Shown piece after piece: positions 17,801 through 24,580 of a DNA stretch of 47,404 bases; the first letter of the stretch is position 1; each line of letters opens with the position of its first letter. The notes under the pieces were generated by a model. It was not told the DNA's origin. It ran no database searches and worked only from the letters and a program-made list of their open reading frames with translations. The stretch comes from Bacteroidota bacterium (GTDB lineage Bacteria > Bacteroidota > Bacteroidia > Chitinophagales > Saprospiraceae). The position numbers and the translations under genes are program-made. The stretch is taken from assembly GCA_029572935.1 (NCBI GenBank), contig JAKQHM010000054.1, positions 1 to 47,404 of the forward strand, read 5' to 3'.

Positions 17801-18211
17801 CTGTGCAATACTGGCCTCGATCAGGGACCGGTCCGTGAATGCGACAGATTGTGATTTCAACTGAAGAACATTGAGCAGCTTATCCTGAACATCAGAAAAA
17901 TGAGTGCCGATGATACGGGATGCTTCTTCGTGACTGATCAGTTTTCCCAATCGAAAATAATGCATCAGGGGTCTGACCATCCAATAGTAAAAAGTACCCA
18001 GGCTTAAGCCGATAAATGAATAGAAGAGTACTTTGCGAACGCTTTTTCCAAAATAGAAATAATTTTCCAGCAGGTTGAAGGCCAGGAATACGGCCGTCAG
18101 CATCCCGACGTACCAGATCATACCTCTCAGGAACTGATTGAGATAGTATTTGCGCGTAAACTCATCGATCTTGAGAATAAGCCGATCGTAATAACTGTCT
18201 TTCCACTCCAT
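14858..18211 (-). CDS. DUF4175-like large membrane coiled-coil protein
   Basis: 1117 residues. Three membrane segments lie near 25-45, 58-80 and 160-180. A soluble beta-rich region (about 200-500) contains 'IYYFEVWDND'-like Ig features. A very long Lys/Glu/Gln-rich coiled-coil stretch (about 500-780) and a second one (about 930-1090) carry low-complexity 'KKNLEDAVRDAKKLQDKLKD'-type sequence. A Cys pair near 1000 lies in a Lys-rich patch. The N-terminal layout matches the DUF4175 family of Bacteroidota. No enzyme motif is visible; a scaffold or mechanical sensor at the inner membrane is possible. It heads the unit that ends in the RsbW-like kinase. Confidence 0.8.
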   Translation of the reverse strand: MEWKDSYYDRLILKIDEFTRKYYLNQFLRGMIWYVGMLTAVFLAFNLLENYFYFGKSVRKVLFYSFIGLSLGTFYYWMVRPLMHYFRLGKLISHEEASRIIGTHFSDVQDKLLNVLQLKSQSVAFTDRSLIEASIAQKARELQPVPFVKAVDLQKNRRYLRYAIWPLLMLFSILLLAPSLIKDPTKRLIQNDQEFTKAAPFNFVLENENLEALQNSDFELKVKTKGKYLPAEVFVEYDHFRYRLRKTSQDEFVYTFSNVQKDLPFRIFSGDVSSEEFKLNVILKPLISEFDVKLEYPAYTGRASESLRNTGGLVVPAGTRISWSFQTENTDALQVRFSDASANKETTRRGDNEYSLSVKALKDMNYTLFLSNAKIPAPDSVQYQISVIPDQHPMIQMESFEDSTNQAIVYFGGELADDYGLRNLNFHFQKIDKSGKAQPLQTTAIRFEGKKAATFRHILDLETLQLQPGEKINYYFEVWDNDAVNGSKSTKSSIQEYRMASKEELAQKESENNEDIKKNLEDAVRDAKKLQDKLKDFKDKLRQKKDLEWQNKKDLEKMLDQQQEIQKKFDEAKKKYDENLKKQQQFSEPDEALKDKQEQLQKLFNENMQQQMQQLMDQIQQLMQELNKDQAIQMTEQFEDKGQDMQKQMDRLLELFKQLELEKQVKDQINELRDLAAKQEELKEKTENKSEGNEELKKEQEEINKKFDELKKKQEEIQQKNQELERPKNLEDQTGKAEEVKKDLKDAKEKIEKKDNQGAGKEQKEGADKMNEMADQMEGQMQESEQEEQEEDVKALRQLLENLVVLSFDQEKLTKSFEATHVQTPGYVGLVQEQFKLQNDFKLIQDSLDALSKRIVEIESYVTEKVSEINDNFKKTLGFLENRYAGQASAHQGKIMKNVNDLAVMLSETMNDKQQQSNASCDKPGSKACKKPGKGKKPSSKKGKVPLDKISEGQKKMGEDMKKMSEQMKKGQGQMSKEFAEMAAAQAKLRKQLQDLEKEKKEQGQGMSQEILDAIEKMNKNERDLVNKRLTNETLKRQQEITTRLLEAERSEREREYKEERKSETGTKIERQFPAGLEEYLKQRQAETEWFQYISPDLRPFYKKLVEEYFNKSRIQG

Positions 18212-18395
18212 ATTCCTGAATTTCGCCTTTAATAAACGCTTTTTGCTGAAAAAAAATTTCCGGTTGTAAAACTAATGGATTGCGCCTATAATGAACCAAC
18301 AAGAATAGCGAAGCATTGGTTTAGGGTATTGCGCTTTGAGACTAAGCCACTGCGATCAGAAGATTTAATATATTGCTTTGAATATCAACATTATA

Positions 18396-18403
18396 TAATT
18401 TTG
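18396..18403 (+). promoter_or_regulatory. Additional -7-like box upstream of the anchor-V gene
   Basis: TAATTTTG matches TAnnTTTG. It is the first of three such boxes (18396, 18421, 18449) in the 334-bp gap 18212-18545, which otherwise contains no gene I can see. Confidence 0.3.
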
Positions 18404-18424
18404 GCGCTGATAAATGCTCTTAAA

Positions 18425-18456
18425 TTTGGTGATTCTTCTGGCCGAAATTAAATTTG
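18425..18456 (+). promoter_or_regulatory. Promoter of the choice-of-anchor V gene
   Basis: TTTG at 18425-18428, a 20-nt spacer and TAAATTTG at 18449-18456: a full Bacteroidota housekeeping promoter. Predicted transcription start near 18462, leaving a leader of about 85 nt before the GTG at 18546. Confidence 0.6.
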
Positions 18457-18545
18457 CCAAAACTGGCTGACCATTTTTTTGTTAATCTCGGGAGTACATA
18501 TCAAGCTTTATGCACTTTCCTATTCGATATCAAAATTAAATCAAA

Positions 18546-19340
18546 GTGAATAAGATTTACGTTTTTCTGGTCCTTTTAGCAGCTTTTGCCTTTGTTTCTG
18601 CCGTAAACAACCCCAGCAACCCTCCTGTGGAAATCACGGGAGCGCCCGGAGAAGCTACCTGTGCTTTATCCGGATGCCATAGGGGAGGTAACTTTACCGG
18701 TACAGTCAAATTGGAAGGAATCCCTGACACCATACTGGCAGGTCAAACCTACAAGATCACCATCCGTACGACTACAACTGCGGGGAGGACGGGATTTGAA
18801 GCTACGGCCATCGACGGAGATCAGGCCAGAGCCGGTACCTTCATGGCGGGCACAGGATCTACCACTGCCATTGGGAGGACTTTCGGCAGACAATATATTC
18901 GCCATGCCCCTTCCAAACTTACCCGAAATGGCGAAACTACCTGGGATTTTGACTGGACGGCCCCTTCCGCGATCAAAGGAGACAGCGTATCATTTTATTT
19001 TGTGAGTCTCGCTGCCAACAACAATGGATCAGAAACAGGAGACAATGTACTGGCAGGGAAAATGAGCCGTTTTTTCATGCAGATGACCAGCTCTACAGAA
19101 GATGCCACTGATGCAAGCCCATTGCTTTATCCAAACCCGGTCAGTACGGAATTGCGTCTGGGAAATCTGGATGCGACGAAAAACCGATTGTTCGTATACA
19201 ACGATCAGGGGCAGCAGGTTTTGCACAAAAACGTCAGTTCAGGAGAAGTCATTTCTCTGCATTCCTGGACGAATGGAGTGTATCACTACCTCCTGCAATC
19301 CGGAAAAAAATCCTATACAGGACAATTTATCAAGTACTAA
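18546..19340 (+). CDS. Secreted choice-of-anchor V / Reeler-like protein with T9SS type A tail
   Basis: 264 residues from a GTG start (18546). Signal peptide 'MNKIYVFLVLLAAFAFVSA', then 'GAPGEATCALSGCHRGG', the short Cys-x4-CH motif typical of choice-of-anchor V proteins and resembling a haem c attachment site without the standard CxxCH spacing. A beta-sandwich follows (about 60-175; 'YKITIRTTTTAGRTGFEATA', 'WDFDWTAPS'). The last 75 residues, beginning 'LLYPNPVSTELRL', form a type A type IX sorting domain. The protein is therefore exported and anchored outside the cell. Function is unknown; the CH motif may bind haem or a metal. Confidence 0.82.
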   Translation: MNKIYVFLVLLAAFAFVSAVNNPSNPPVEITGAPGEATCALSGCHRGGNFTGTVKLEGIPDTILAGQTYKITIRTTTTAGRTGFEATAIDGDQARAGTFMAGTGSTTAIGRTFGRQYIRHAPSKLTRNGETTWDFDWTAPSAIKGDSVSFYFVSLAANNNGSETGDNVLAGKMSRFFMQMTSSTEDATDASPLLYPNPVSTELRLGNLDATKNRLFVYNDQGQQVLHKNVSSGEVISLHSWTNGVYHYLLQSGKKSYTGQFIKY

Positions 19341-19359
19341 GCTGGATCAATCCGCGGTG

Positions 19360-20154
19360 CTAATTTTTCCTCTCAAACCTTAGCACTCGTCCCGGAAGGC
19401 AAATGACCAGATATTTCTGGTTGAGGGCAAAATCTAAAATGGTTTCTGTGCCCTGGTATATTTTCAGGTAGGATTGACCTCCGGGTTTCCACAGGTAAAT
19501 GGCATTGTCTTTCAAATAGTACAAAAGTCCATCGCGCACATCTGTTTTCAAGATCGCGCTGTCTTCCAGATGATGAACGGATTTCAATTGCTCATTGAAT
19601 ATCCACAATCCACTTCCGGGAATGAGCAAATAGAGGGAAGTCCGATCTGATTTCAACTGAATTGTTTTGTCTGTCTTGCGCAGGGTGCGGTGAATCACTT
19701 CGCCCGAACGGATGCTCTTATCCTTTTGGTCTCTCGTATGGATTCTGCCATTGCTGAAATAGGCATATTGGCCTGTGCCGTGATGGCAAAAGGCACTTTC
19801 CGAATTGAGTTCGGGATAATATTCATCGGACATCGTTTCCAGATTTTCGTCGAGAATCTGTACACTGGAATACTCCGGATAGAACAACAAGAGCCTGCCC
19901 GGCTCACTTACGTCCAGGGACATGTAGGGGCTGAAGAAAGGGCTTCCAAGCTCCCGATCCAGAATCAGATCTTCTTTATACCTGATGAGTCTACTGCCAT
20001 TGGAGGTAAGCAAGTACAATCGGTTCATCCGGTCCATTGCCACGGTGGTAGCTTTCACTTTCAGGCTGTCCCGGAAACGCAGGGAACCTGTCTGTGCCAG
20101 GGAGCAAGTACAGCATATCAGGAACAGATTCAGACTATATGCGAATCGCCACAT
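19360..20154 (-). CDS. Exported hypothetical protein, propeller-like repeats
   Basis: 264 residues with a signal peptide ('LNLFLICCTCSLAQ'). The mature part is made of short strands with recurring turns such as 'MNRLYLLTSNGSRLIRY', 'GRLLLFYPEYSSVQIL' and 'GLLYYLKDNAIYLW', suggesting a six-bladed beta-propeller with degenerate blades. The gene overlaps the end of the LpxH gene by 20 nt on the same strand, so it is translated from the same transcript. No catalytic motif is seen. Confidence 0.7.
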   Translation of the reverse strand: MWRFAYSLNLFLICCTCSLAQTGSLRFRDSLKVKATTVAMDRMNRLYLLTSNGSRLIRYKEDLILDRELGSPFFSPYMSLDVSEPGRLLLFYPEYSSVQILDENLETMSDEYYPELNSESAFCHHGTGQYAYFSNGRIHTRDQKDKSIRSGEVIHRTLRKTDKTIQLKSDRTSLYLLIPGSGLWIFNEQLKSVHHLEDSAILKTDVRDGLLYYLKDNAIYLWKPGGQSYLKIYQGTETILDFALNQKYLVICLPGRVLRFERKN

Positions 20155-20911
20155 CGTCTTTTTCGTAAAATTTTAACTTAAGCTCTATCCCATCAAATTC
20201 GGCATAGGATTGAAAACTGAGCCAGTCCCCCAGGTTGACGTAACGAGAACGCCCGTTGCTGAGCGTGTAATCGATGGGCAGGTGTCTGTGTCCGAAGATG
20301 AAATAATCAGCAGGGGTTTGGGTGTATTCTTTTTCGACAAAGGAGATCAGCCATTCACGGTCAGTCCCTAGAAATTGCTGCACCGGAGCCTGAGCCTGGC
20401 GACTTTTTTTTGAGAAGAAATCTGCGAGACCGATGCCGATATCCGGATGGATCCAGCGAAAGGCAAATTGGGCCAACGGATTGCGAAAAAGTTTTTTGAG
20501 CCGTTTGTAACCGTGATCACCCGGGCCCAGGCCATCTCCATGACCAATGTAAAAGAGTTTTCCGCCGAGAGTTTGGGTGATTGGTTCATGCAGAATGGGT
20601 ATGTCCAGTTCCACACTGAAATAATCCTTCATCCACAGGTCGTGATTGCCGGTAAAGAAAATGATCTCAATCCCTTTATCCCTGAGTTCCGCCAGTTTGC
20701 CCAGAAGTCGGGTGTAACCTCGAGGAACTACTTTTTTGTAGTCAAACCAAAAGTCGAAAACATCTCCCACCAGATATAATTGCGAGGCATCCCCGGATAT
20801 CTGATCCAGCCAGCGCACAATGGTTTTTTCGCGTTCGCGTGAGCTGAGTAAGCCCGGTGCACCCAAGTGAAAGTCTGAAGCGAAATAGATCTTGCTCAAA
20901 AACGGTGTCAA
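20135..20911 (-). CDS. lpxH: UDP-2,3-diacylglucosamine diphosphatase (LpxH-like metallophosphoesterase)
   Basis: 258 residues. All calcineurin-type metal motifs are present: 'FASDFHLGAP' (D-x-H), 'LVGDVFDFWFD', 'FTGNHDLWM', 'YIGHGDGLGPGDHGY' and 'FGHRHLPIDY'. The GDVFDFW and GHGDGLGPGDHGYK blocks are those of LpxH, which cleaves UDP-2,3-diacylglucosamine to lipid X in lipid A synthesis on the cytoplasmic face of the inner membrane. It overlaps the dioxygenase gene upstream by 4 nt (ATGA type) and the hypothetical downstream by 20 nt, so it is in a tight operon. Confidence 0.85.
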   Translation of the reverse strand: MTPFLSKIYFASDFHLGAPGLLSSREREKTIVRWLDQISGDASQLYLVGDVFDFWFDYKKVVPRGYTRLLGKLAELRDKGIEIIFFTGNHDLWMKDYFSVELDIPILHEPITQTLGGKLFYIGHGDGLGPGDHGYKRLKKLFRNPLAQFAFRWIHPDIGIGLADFFSKKSRQAQAPVQQFLGTDREWLISFVEKEYTQTPADYFIFGHRHLPIDYTLSNGRSRYVNLGDWLSFQSYAEFDGIELKLKFYEKDDVAIRI

Positions 20912-21438
20912 TTGATAAATCTGGGATCGGCCTCCATGACATGGCCACAGTTTGGACAGGTTCGCATGTTCTCAGAAGTGTAGAACTCGCGGAACCTCGG
21001 GATGAAATCCTTTTCGATATTGGTCAGTGGGAAATAACTTTCGTGCAGTTTGGTATTGCACTTTTCACAAAACCAAAGTAAACCATCCTGTTCTCCCGGT
21101 TTTCTTTTGCATTCGATGACCAGGCCAATGGTACCTGCAGGACGAATGGGGCTGTGCGGCGTATTGGCTGGAAGCAGAAAAATTTCACCCTGACGTATGG
21201 GTATATCGACTGGCTTGCCATCTTCCTGTATGCGTACGGTCACGTCGCCCTCGATCTGGTAATACCATTCTTCGGTTTCATTGAAGTGATAGTCCTTGCG
21301 GGCATTGGGGCCTGCCACGATCATCACGATGTAGTCTTCGGATTCGTGGTACAGATTGCGGTTGCCAACGGGGGGCTTCAGTTCCTCCCGGTGCTCTTCG
21401 ATCCAGTGATGCAGGTTGAAAGGTCGGCGAATGGGCAT
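20908..21438 (-). CDS. nbaC: 3-hydroxyanthranilate 3,4-dioxygenase
   Basis: 176 residues, the usual bacterial length. A cupin fold with the iron ligands in the expected places: His51 and Glu57 ('DYHFNETEEWYY') and His95 ('ANTPHSP'). The C-terminal rubredoxin-like zinc site has Cys124/Cys127 ('FCEKCN') and Cys161/Cys164 ('CPNCG'). The enzyme opens 3-hydroxyanthranilate to aminocarboxymuconate semialdehyde, the quinolinate precursor in tryptophan-to-NAD synthesis. No other kynurenine gene is in the window. It is the first gene of the unit with lpxH and the downstream hypothetical. Confidence 0.95.
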   Translation of the reverse strand: MPIRRPFNLHHWIEEHREELKPPVGNRNLYHESEDYIVMIVAGPNARKDYHFNETEEWYYQIEGDVTVRIQEDGKPVDIPIRQGEIFLLPANTPHSPIRPAGTIGLVIECKRKPGEQDGLLWFCEKCNTKLHESYFPLTNIEKDFIPRFREFYTSENMRTCPNCGHVMEADPRFIN

Positions 21439-21469
21439 ATGGTTCAGAATTTATGGGAATAAAGGTAAC

Positions 21470-21988
21470 TCATTTCTCGGTTTTCTCCGCAGGCTTATAC
21501 TTGTTTAAACCGGCATAGTAGATCAGGTTCCACCCATCCCCTGATTTGGCGAAGCGCCTGATCACCACCAGGCCGTATTTTTTCTCAGTGATTTTCTCTT
21601 CGATCAGGATGTCTGCGAGGTTGGAATAGACGACCTCATAATTCGCGCTTTCCTTGAATCCTGACTTCTGGAACACCCATTGGTCCGGAGACCAGTAAAA
21701 AGCTTCATCGCCAATGAACTCCGGATCTGCATGCTCGGGGAGACCTTCCAGCGGAAAGTGTATGTGTTGGATCTGGAACAGGCTATCCTGATGGAACTGC
21801 GCATAAAAAGCGGCAAAATCAGCCGGGAGGTCGGAAAAAGCCAGTTCTGGTCCCGTGCGGGTCTGTGAAGGGGTGCCCTCTTTTTTAGCCGGCTCCGGCG
21901 ATGATTTACAACCAGAGAGGAGCAGGGTCAAGTAAAGCCCCATGCAGACCATCCTCCTGAAGGCAGGCCAGAAGCCAAATAAATTCAT
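21470..21988 (-). CDS. Hypothetical lipoprotein overlapping the PPTase gene
   Basis: 172 residues from ATG 21988 (ATG 22000, 21952 and 21943 are also in frame). The lipoprotein signal is 'MGLYLTLLLSGC', and the mature protein has 'DADFAAFYAQFHQDSLFQIQ'-like helical start and strands such as 'KYGLVVIRRFAKSGDGWNLI'. The latter suggests an NTF2-like or DUF4348-type fold. Whatever start is used, the 5' end lies within the 3' end of the phosphopantetheinyl transferase gene on the same strand in another frame (38-95 nt overlap). Function unknown. Confidence 0.7.
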   Translation of the reverse strand: MNLFGFWPAFRRMVCMGLYLTLLLSGCKSSPEPAKKEGTPSQTRTGPELAFSDLPADFAAFYAQFHQDSLFQIQHIHFPLEGLPEHADPEFIGDEAFYWSPDQWVFQKSGFKESANYEVVYSNLADILIEEKITEKKYGLVVIRRFAKSGDGWNLIYYAGLNKYKPAEKTEK

Positions 21989-22613
21989 CTCGAAACTCAT
22001 ATCGGATCCGGTATTGTTTGGTTTGATCGGGTAAAGATAAGGATGCATAGGGAATGAGGTTTTCAGGATGATCGGATTGAATGTGGAGTCTGATTTGTTC
22101 GCTAAAGAGGATGCCCCTTCTCCCATGTGCCTTGTACACGGCTTCCTTGGCACACCAGGCCAAGGTCCCCATGCGGATGGCTTCTTCGCGGTGCAGCCCT
22201 GATATGAGAAGATCCTGCTCTGTGGAGTCCAAAAATTTACCCAAAATCCTGAGGATCTTGGGATCGTACACCTGCAGGTCCATCCCCATTTCCCGATTGG
22301 ATACAGCGTATCCCGTATATTTTCCGGAATGAGAGATGGAAAGCTTCCGATGGCCATTGCGCAGGAGAAGCTTGCCAAATTCATCTCTGAGGAAGGGACC
22401 CGGTTTTTCATCTGGCAGATACCGGTACAGCAGATATCTCGAGGCAAGATACTCCAGGCGTCTCTTGGGATGAAAAGACTGACAAATTTCCGATTCTATT
22501 TCCGGCCATTCCATGGAACGTCTGAAAAAGACCTCATCCTCCTCGATGTGCCAGATCCTGAGTTCTGTGTCGTTCTGGTCTGTAAGATGGATTAATTCCG
22601 GCATGAGCGTCAA
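21906..22613 (-). CDS. 4'-phosphopantetheinyl transferase superfamily protein (Sfp-type)
   Basis: 235 residues (a second ATG three codons in, at 22604, is possible). The family signature is present: 'KLSISHSGKYTGYAVS', 'MGMDLQVYDPKI' (the GxDxE-like metal motif, with Gln for Glu) and 'LAWCAKEAVYKAHG' (WxxKEA). Such enzymes transfer the pantetheine arm from CoA to carrier proteins of fatty-acid, polyketide or peptide synthases. The Gln in the metal motif is a mild oddity. No synthase is nearby, so it may serve the housekeeping acyl carrier protein. First gene of a pair with the overlapping lipoprotein. Confidence 0.85.
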   Translation of the reverse strand: MTLMPELIHLTDQNDTELRIWHIEEDEVFFRRSMEWPEIESEICQSFHPKRRLEYLASRYLLYRYLPDEKPGPFLRDEFGKLLLRNGHRKLSISHSGKYTGYAVSNREMGMDLQVYDPKILRILGKFLDSTEQDLLISGLHREEAIRMGTLAWCAKEAVYKAHGRRGILFSEQIRLHIQSDHPENLIPYASLSLPDQTKQYRIRYEFRDEFIWLLACLQEDGLHGALLDPAPLWL

Positions 22614-22774
22614 TTTTCAAATGAGGGATAATACCATCGCGTTAAAAAATTTTGGATTTCCGCAAGTCTAAAACTCAGGGTTTTCCCTGAAAAAACATGC
22701 TTCTGTTCCAATGGTTTTCCCTGATTTTTTGCAAATTAAGCATTTTTTTACGTGGAATCGAGAATCAATTTCGA

Positions 22775-22782
22775 TATATTTG
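22775..22782 (+). promoter_or_regulatory. -7 box of a non-coding transcript
   Basis: TATATTTG matches TAnnTTTG. No plus-strand gene starts within 700 bp, yet two strong plus-strand terminators follow at 23065 and 23182. The -33 element is weak (a T-rich tract near 22743-22749). Confidence 0.4.
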
Positions 22783-22787
22783 TGGCA

Positions 22788-23115
22788 CAAACGATGCTGG
22801 ATACAGCGCACAGTTTGCTCCCCTGGACTGCCGAGACGATCTTGAATTGTTTTCGGTTCTCTATTTGATAGTTTTTTGTTTTAGATTTTTCTGTGGCTCA
22901 GTTGCCATTTATGGTACCCGATCCGGCGCAGGGAATTGCGATGACGGAAATCCCAAAATACTTTTTGCTTTCGTCATTGGGTCTCTGCGCCGAAACTGAG
23001 CTCTTGTTATCAGATCATAACTGATCCATATCATTATAAAGAAACACAGGATTGAAGTAGCTAAAGCTCTCCCCTCCGGATTTTGGTTTACCATTCTTCG
23101 GGGGGAGGCTTTTTT
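22788..23115 (+). ncRNA. Candidate structured non-coding RNA (unassigned)
   Basis: The gap 22614-23488 (875 bp) has no convincing gene. Downstream of a TATATTTG box it contains nested complementary segments: GCTCAGTT (22896-22903) with AACTGAGC (22994-23001), GGCGCAG (22925-22931) with CTGCGCC (22985-22991), and ATGACG (22941-22946) with CGTCAT (22972-22977). A small CCAT/ATGG hairpin lies on the 5' side. An intrinsic terminator closes the transcript at 23065-23115. I searched by eye for RNase P, tmRNA and SRP signatures and saw none. A 6S-like RNA is possible because of the large internal loops, but this is a guess. Covariation would be needed to prove structure. Confidence 0.4.
23065..23115 (+). 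terminator. Strong intrinsic terminator of the candidate RNA
   Basis: A left arm AGCTCTCCCCTCCG (23065-23078) pairs with CGGGGGGAGGCT (23099-23110), giving 12 pairs with two single-T bulges, then a run of six T. Confidence 0.75.
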
Positions 23116-23181
23116 GAGATTTGACTTAAGCAAGAGTATCAAATGATGTATTGATTGCTCATATTACATTCCCCGGCAAGA

Positions 23182-23215
23182 AATCACCTTCCAAAAGGAA
23201 AGGTGATTTTTTGTT
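23182..23215 (+). terminator. Second intrinsic terminator
   Basis: AATCACCTT (23182-23190) pairs perfectly with AAGGTGATT (23200-23208) over a 9-nt loop, followed by a T-rich tract. About 70 nt after the first terminator, with no gene between. Confidence 0.75.
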
Positions 23216-23464
23216 TTTAGAGGCATTCCGATTGTATCAGCTGGGTTCTGACGTGCAAGTAAGGAGGCTTGGATGACGAATAAACTAAATTTCTTCAGAC
23301 GAATGTAACGGATCACATGCTGTACCAGCGTACTGTTCAGTCATCTATCTGGACATTGAATCCGGATTGTACATATTGGATCCATTTGAAAGTTGGGGGT
23401 CTTTATCAGAATTTCAGGATCCTTTCCACTATTACGGATATTTTTTTTTCAAGTAAATTCATTT

Positions 23465-23472
23465 TACATTTG
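23465..23472 (+). promoter_or_regulatory. -7 box of the DUF3667 gene
   Basis: TACATTTG matches TAnnTTTG and lies 16 nt before the TTG start at 23489. A T-run around 23445-23453 occupies the -33 area. Confidence 0.45.
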
Positions 23473-23488
23473 TTCCAAGTAATGAACT

Positions 23489-24568
23489 TTGGCCAGAAGA
23501 AAGATACGAACCAGTCAATGCGATAATTGCGGATACAGCTTCCGCGAGGGAGAGAATTATTGTCCCTCCTGCGGGCAGGAAAACCACCATCCCAATCAAC
23601 CCATCAAACATCTGATACTTGAATTCTTCGAATCCCTGTTTCATTTTGACACCAAGGTTTTTCTCAGTCTGAAATATCTTTTTCTGAAGCCCGGCCAGAT
23701 GACCCGCGAATTTCTGGACAACAAGAGGGCCCGGTTTGTACCTCCCATGCGCTTGTATATTTTTATCAGCTTTATTTTCTTTTTGCTGGTGGGAAAAACC
23801 GTTCAGAATGAGGACAAAGCAATTATTCAGATCAATCAGCCCACAAAGGATGGCAGGATCCACATTTCTGCCCCGGGAGATCAGCAACACGAAGAAGAAG
23901 ATCCGGATCTGACACCTAAAAGCGACAGCATAGTCCGGGACAGCATTTTGAAGGAAGAAGAAACAATGCCTAAAGAATCCGCAGAGGATGATCTGGATAC
24001 TTTGGATTTCTGGACGCTGAATTATCCCTACCGTAATTCCGAACTCCAGCAATTTAAAGGAAGGGAACTCGATCATTTGTTACTGGATTCCCTTCTACTG
24101 TCTAACGGGCAGGAGATCAGTTTTTTTAACAGGCAGGTGCTCAAGAATTTTATTCGCGGCAAACTGGGAGATCGCTCATTTGATCAGAATGTGAGAAAAG
24201 GTTTCATAAAGTACATTTCCATTTTGATGTTTGTACTGATGCCCGTTTTTGCCTTCATCCTTTACCTTTTACACATCCGGTCCGGACGAAATTATTATGA
24301 ATACCTGATCTATTCCGTGCACATACACACTGCATTGTTTACCTTTTTATCCTGTGTTATGCTACTGGGATTGTTTATGGAGACTAACCTTCCCCTCAAG
24401 CTGGTCATGATTGGGATGTTGATTTACTTTGTGGTATCCCTCAAATTCAGTTTTGGGCAATCTTACGGGAAAGTCATTTTGAAAAGTATCATCATAGGAT
24501 TCTCCTATCTTCTCACCCTGGCGGTATGTCTGGTGATTGCCCTGGGTTTAGGCGCCCTGATGGCATAG
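23489..24568 (+). CDS. DUF3667 membrane protein with N-terminal zinc ribbon
   Basis: 359 residues. A zinc ribbon at 10-32 ('CDNCGYSFREGENYCPSCGQ', two CxxC pairs) is followed by 'FDTKVFLSLKYLFLKPGQM' and 'FVPPMRLYIFISFIFFLL', both typical of DUF3667. A charged loop (about 110-190) and four further membrane helices follow to the C-terminus. The start is a TTG at 23489; an in-frame stop lies at 23483. The family is common in Bacteroidota, with no known reaction. It is convergent with the glycosyltransferase gene, 12 bp apart. Confidence 0.85.
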   Translation: MARRKIRTSQCDNCGYSFREGENYCPSCGQENHHPNQPIKHLILEFFESLFHFDTKVFLSLKYLFLKPGQMTREFLDNKRARFVPPMRLYIFISFIFFLLVGKTVQNEDKAIIQINQPTKDGRIHISAPGDQQHEEEDPDLTPKSDSIVRDSILKEEETMPKESAEDDLDTLDFWTLNYPYRNSELQQFKGRELDHLLLDSLLLSNGQEISFFNRQVLKNFIRGKLGDRSFDQNVRKGFIKYISILMFVLMPVFAFILYLLHIRSGRNYYEYLIYSVHIHTALFTFLSCVMLLGLFMETNLPLKLVMIGMLIYFVVSLKFSFGQSYGKVILKSIIIGFSYLLTLAVCLVIALGLGALMA

Positions 24569-24580
24569 GGTGCAGATAGC

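Noticed and set aside
22665-22695. TCAGGG/CCCTGA hairpin as a terminator
   Set aside because: No T-run on either side in the proper direction, and it lies in front of, not behind, the PPTase gene.
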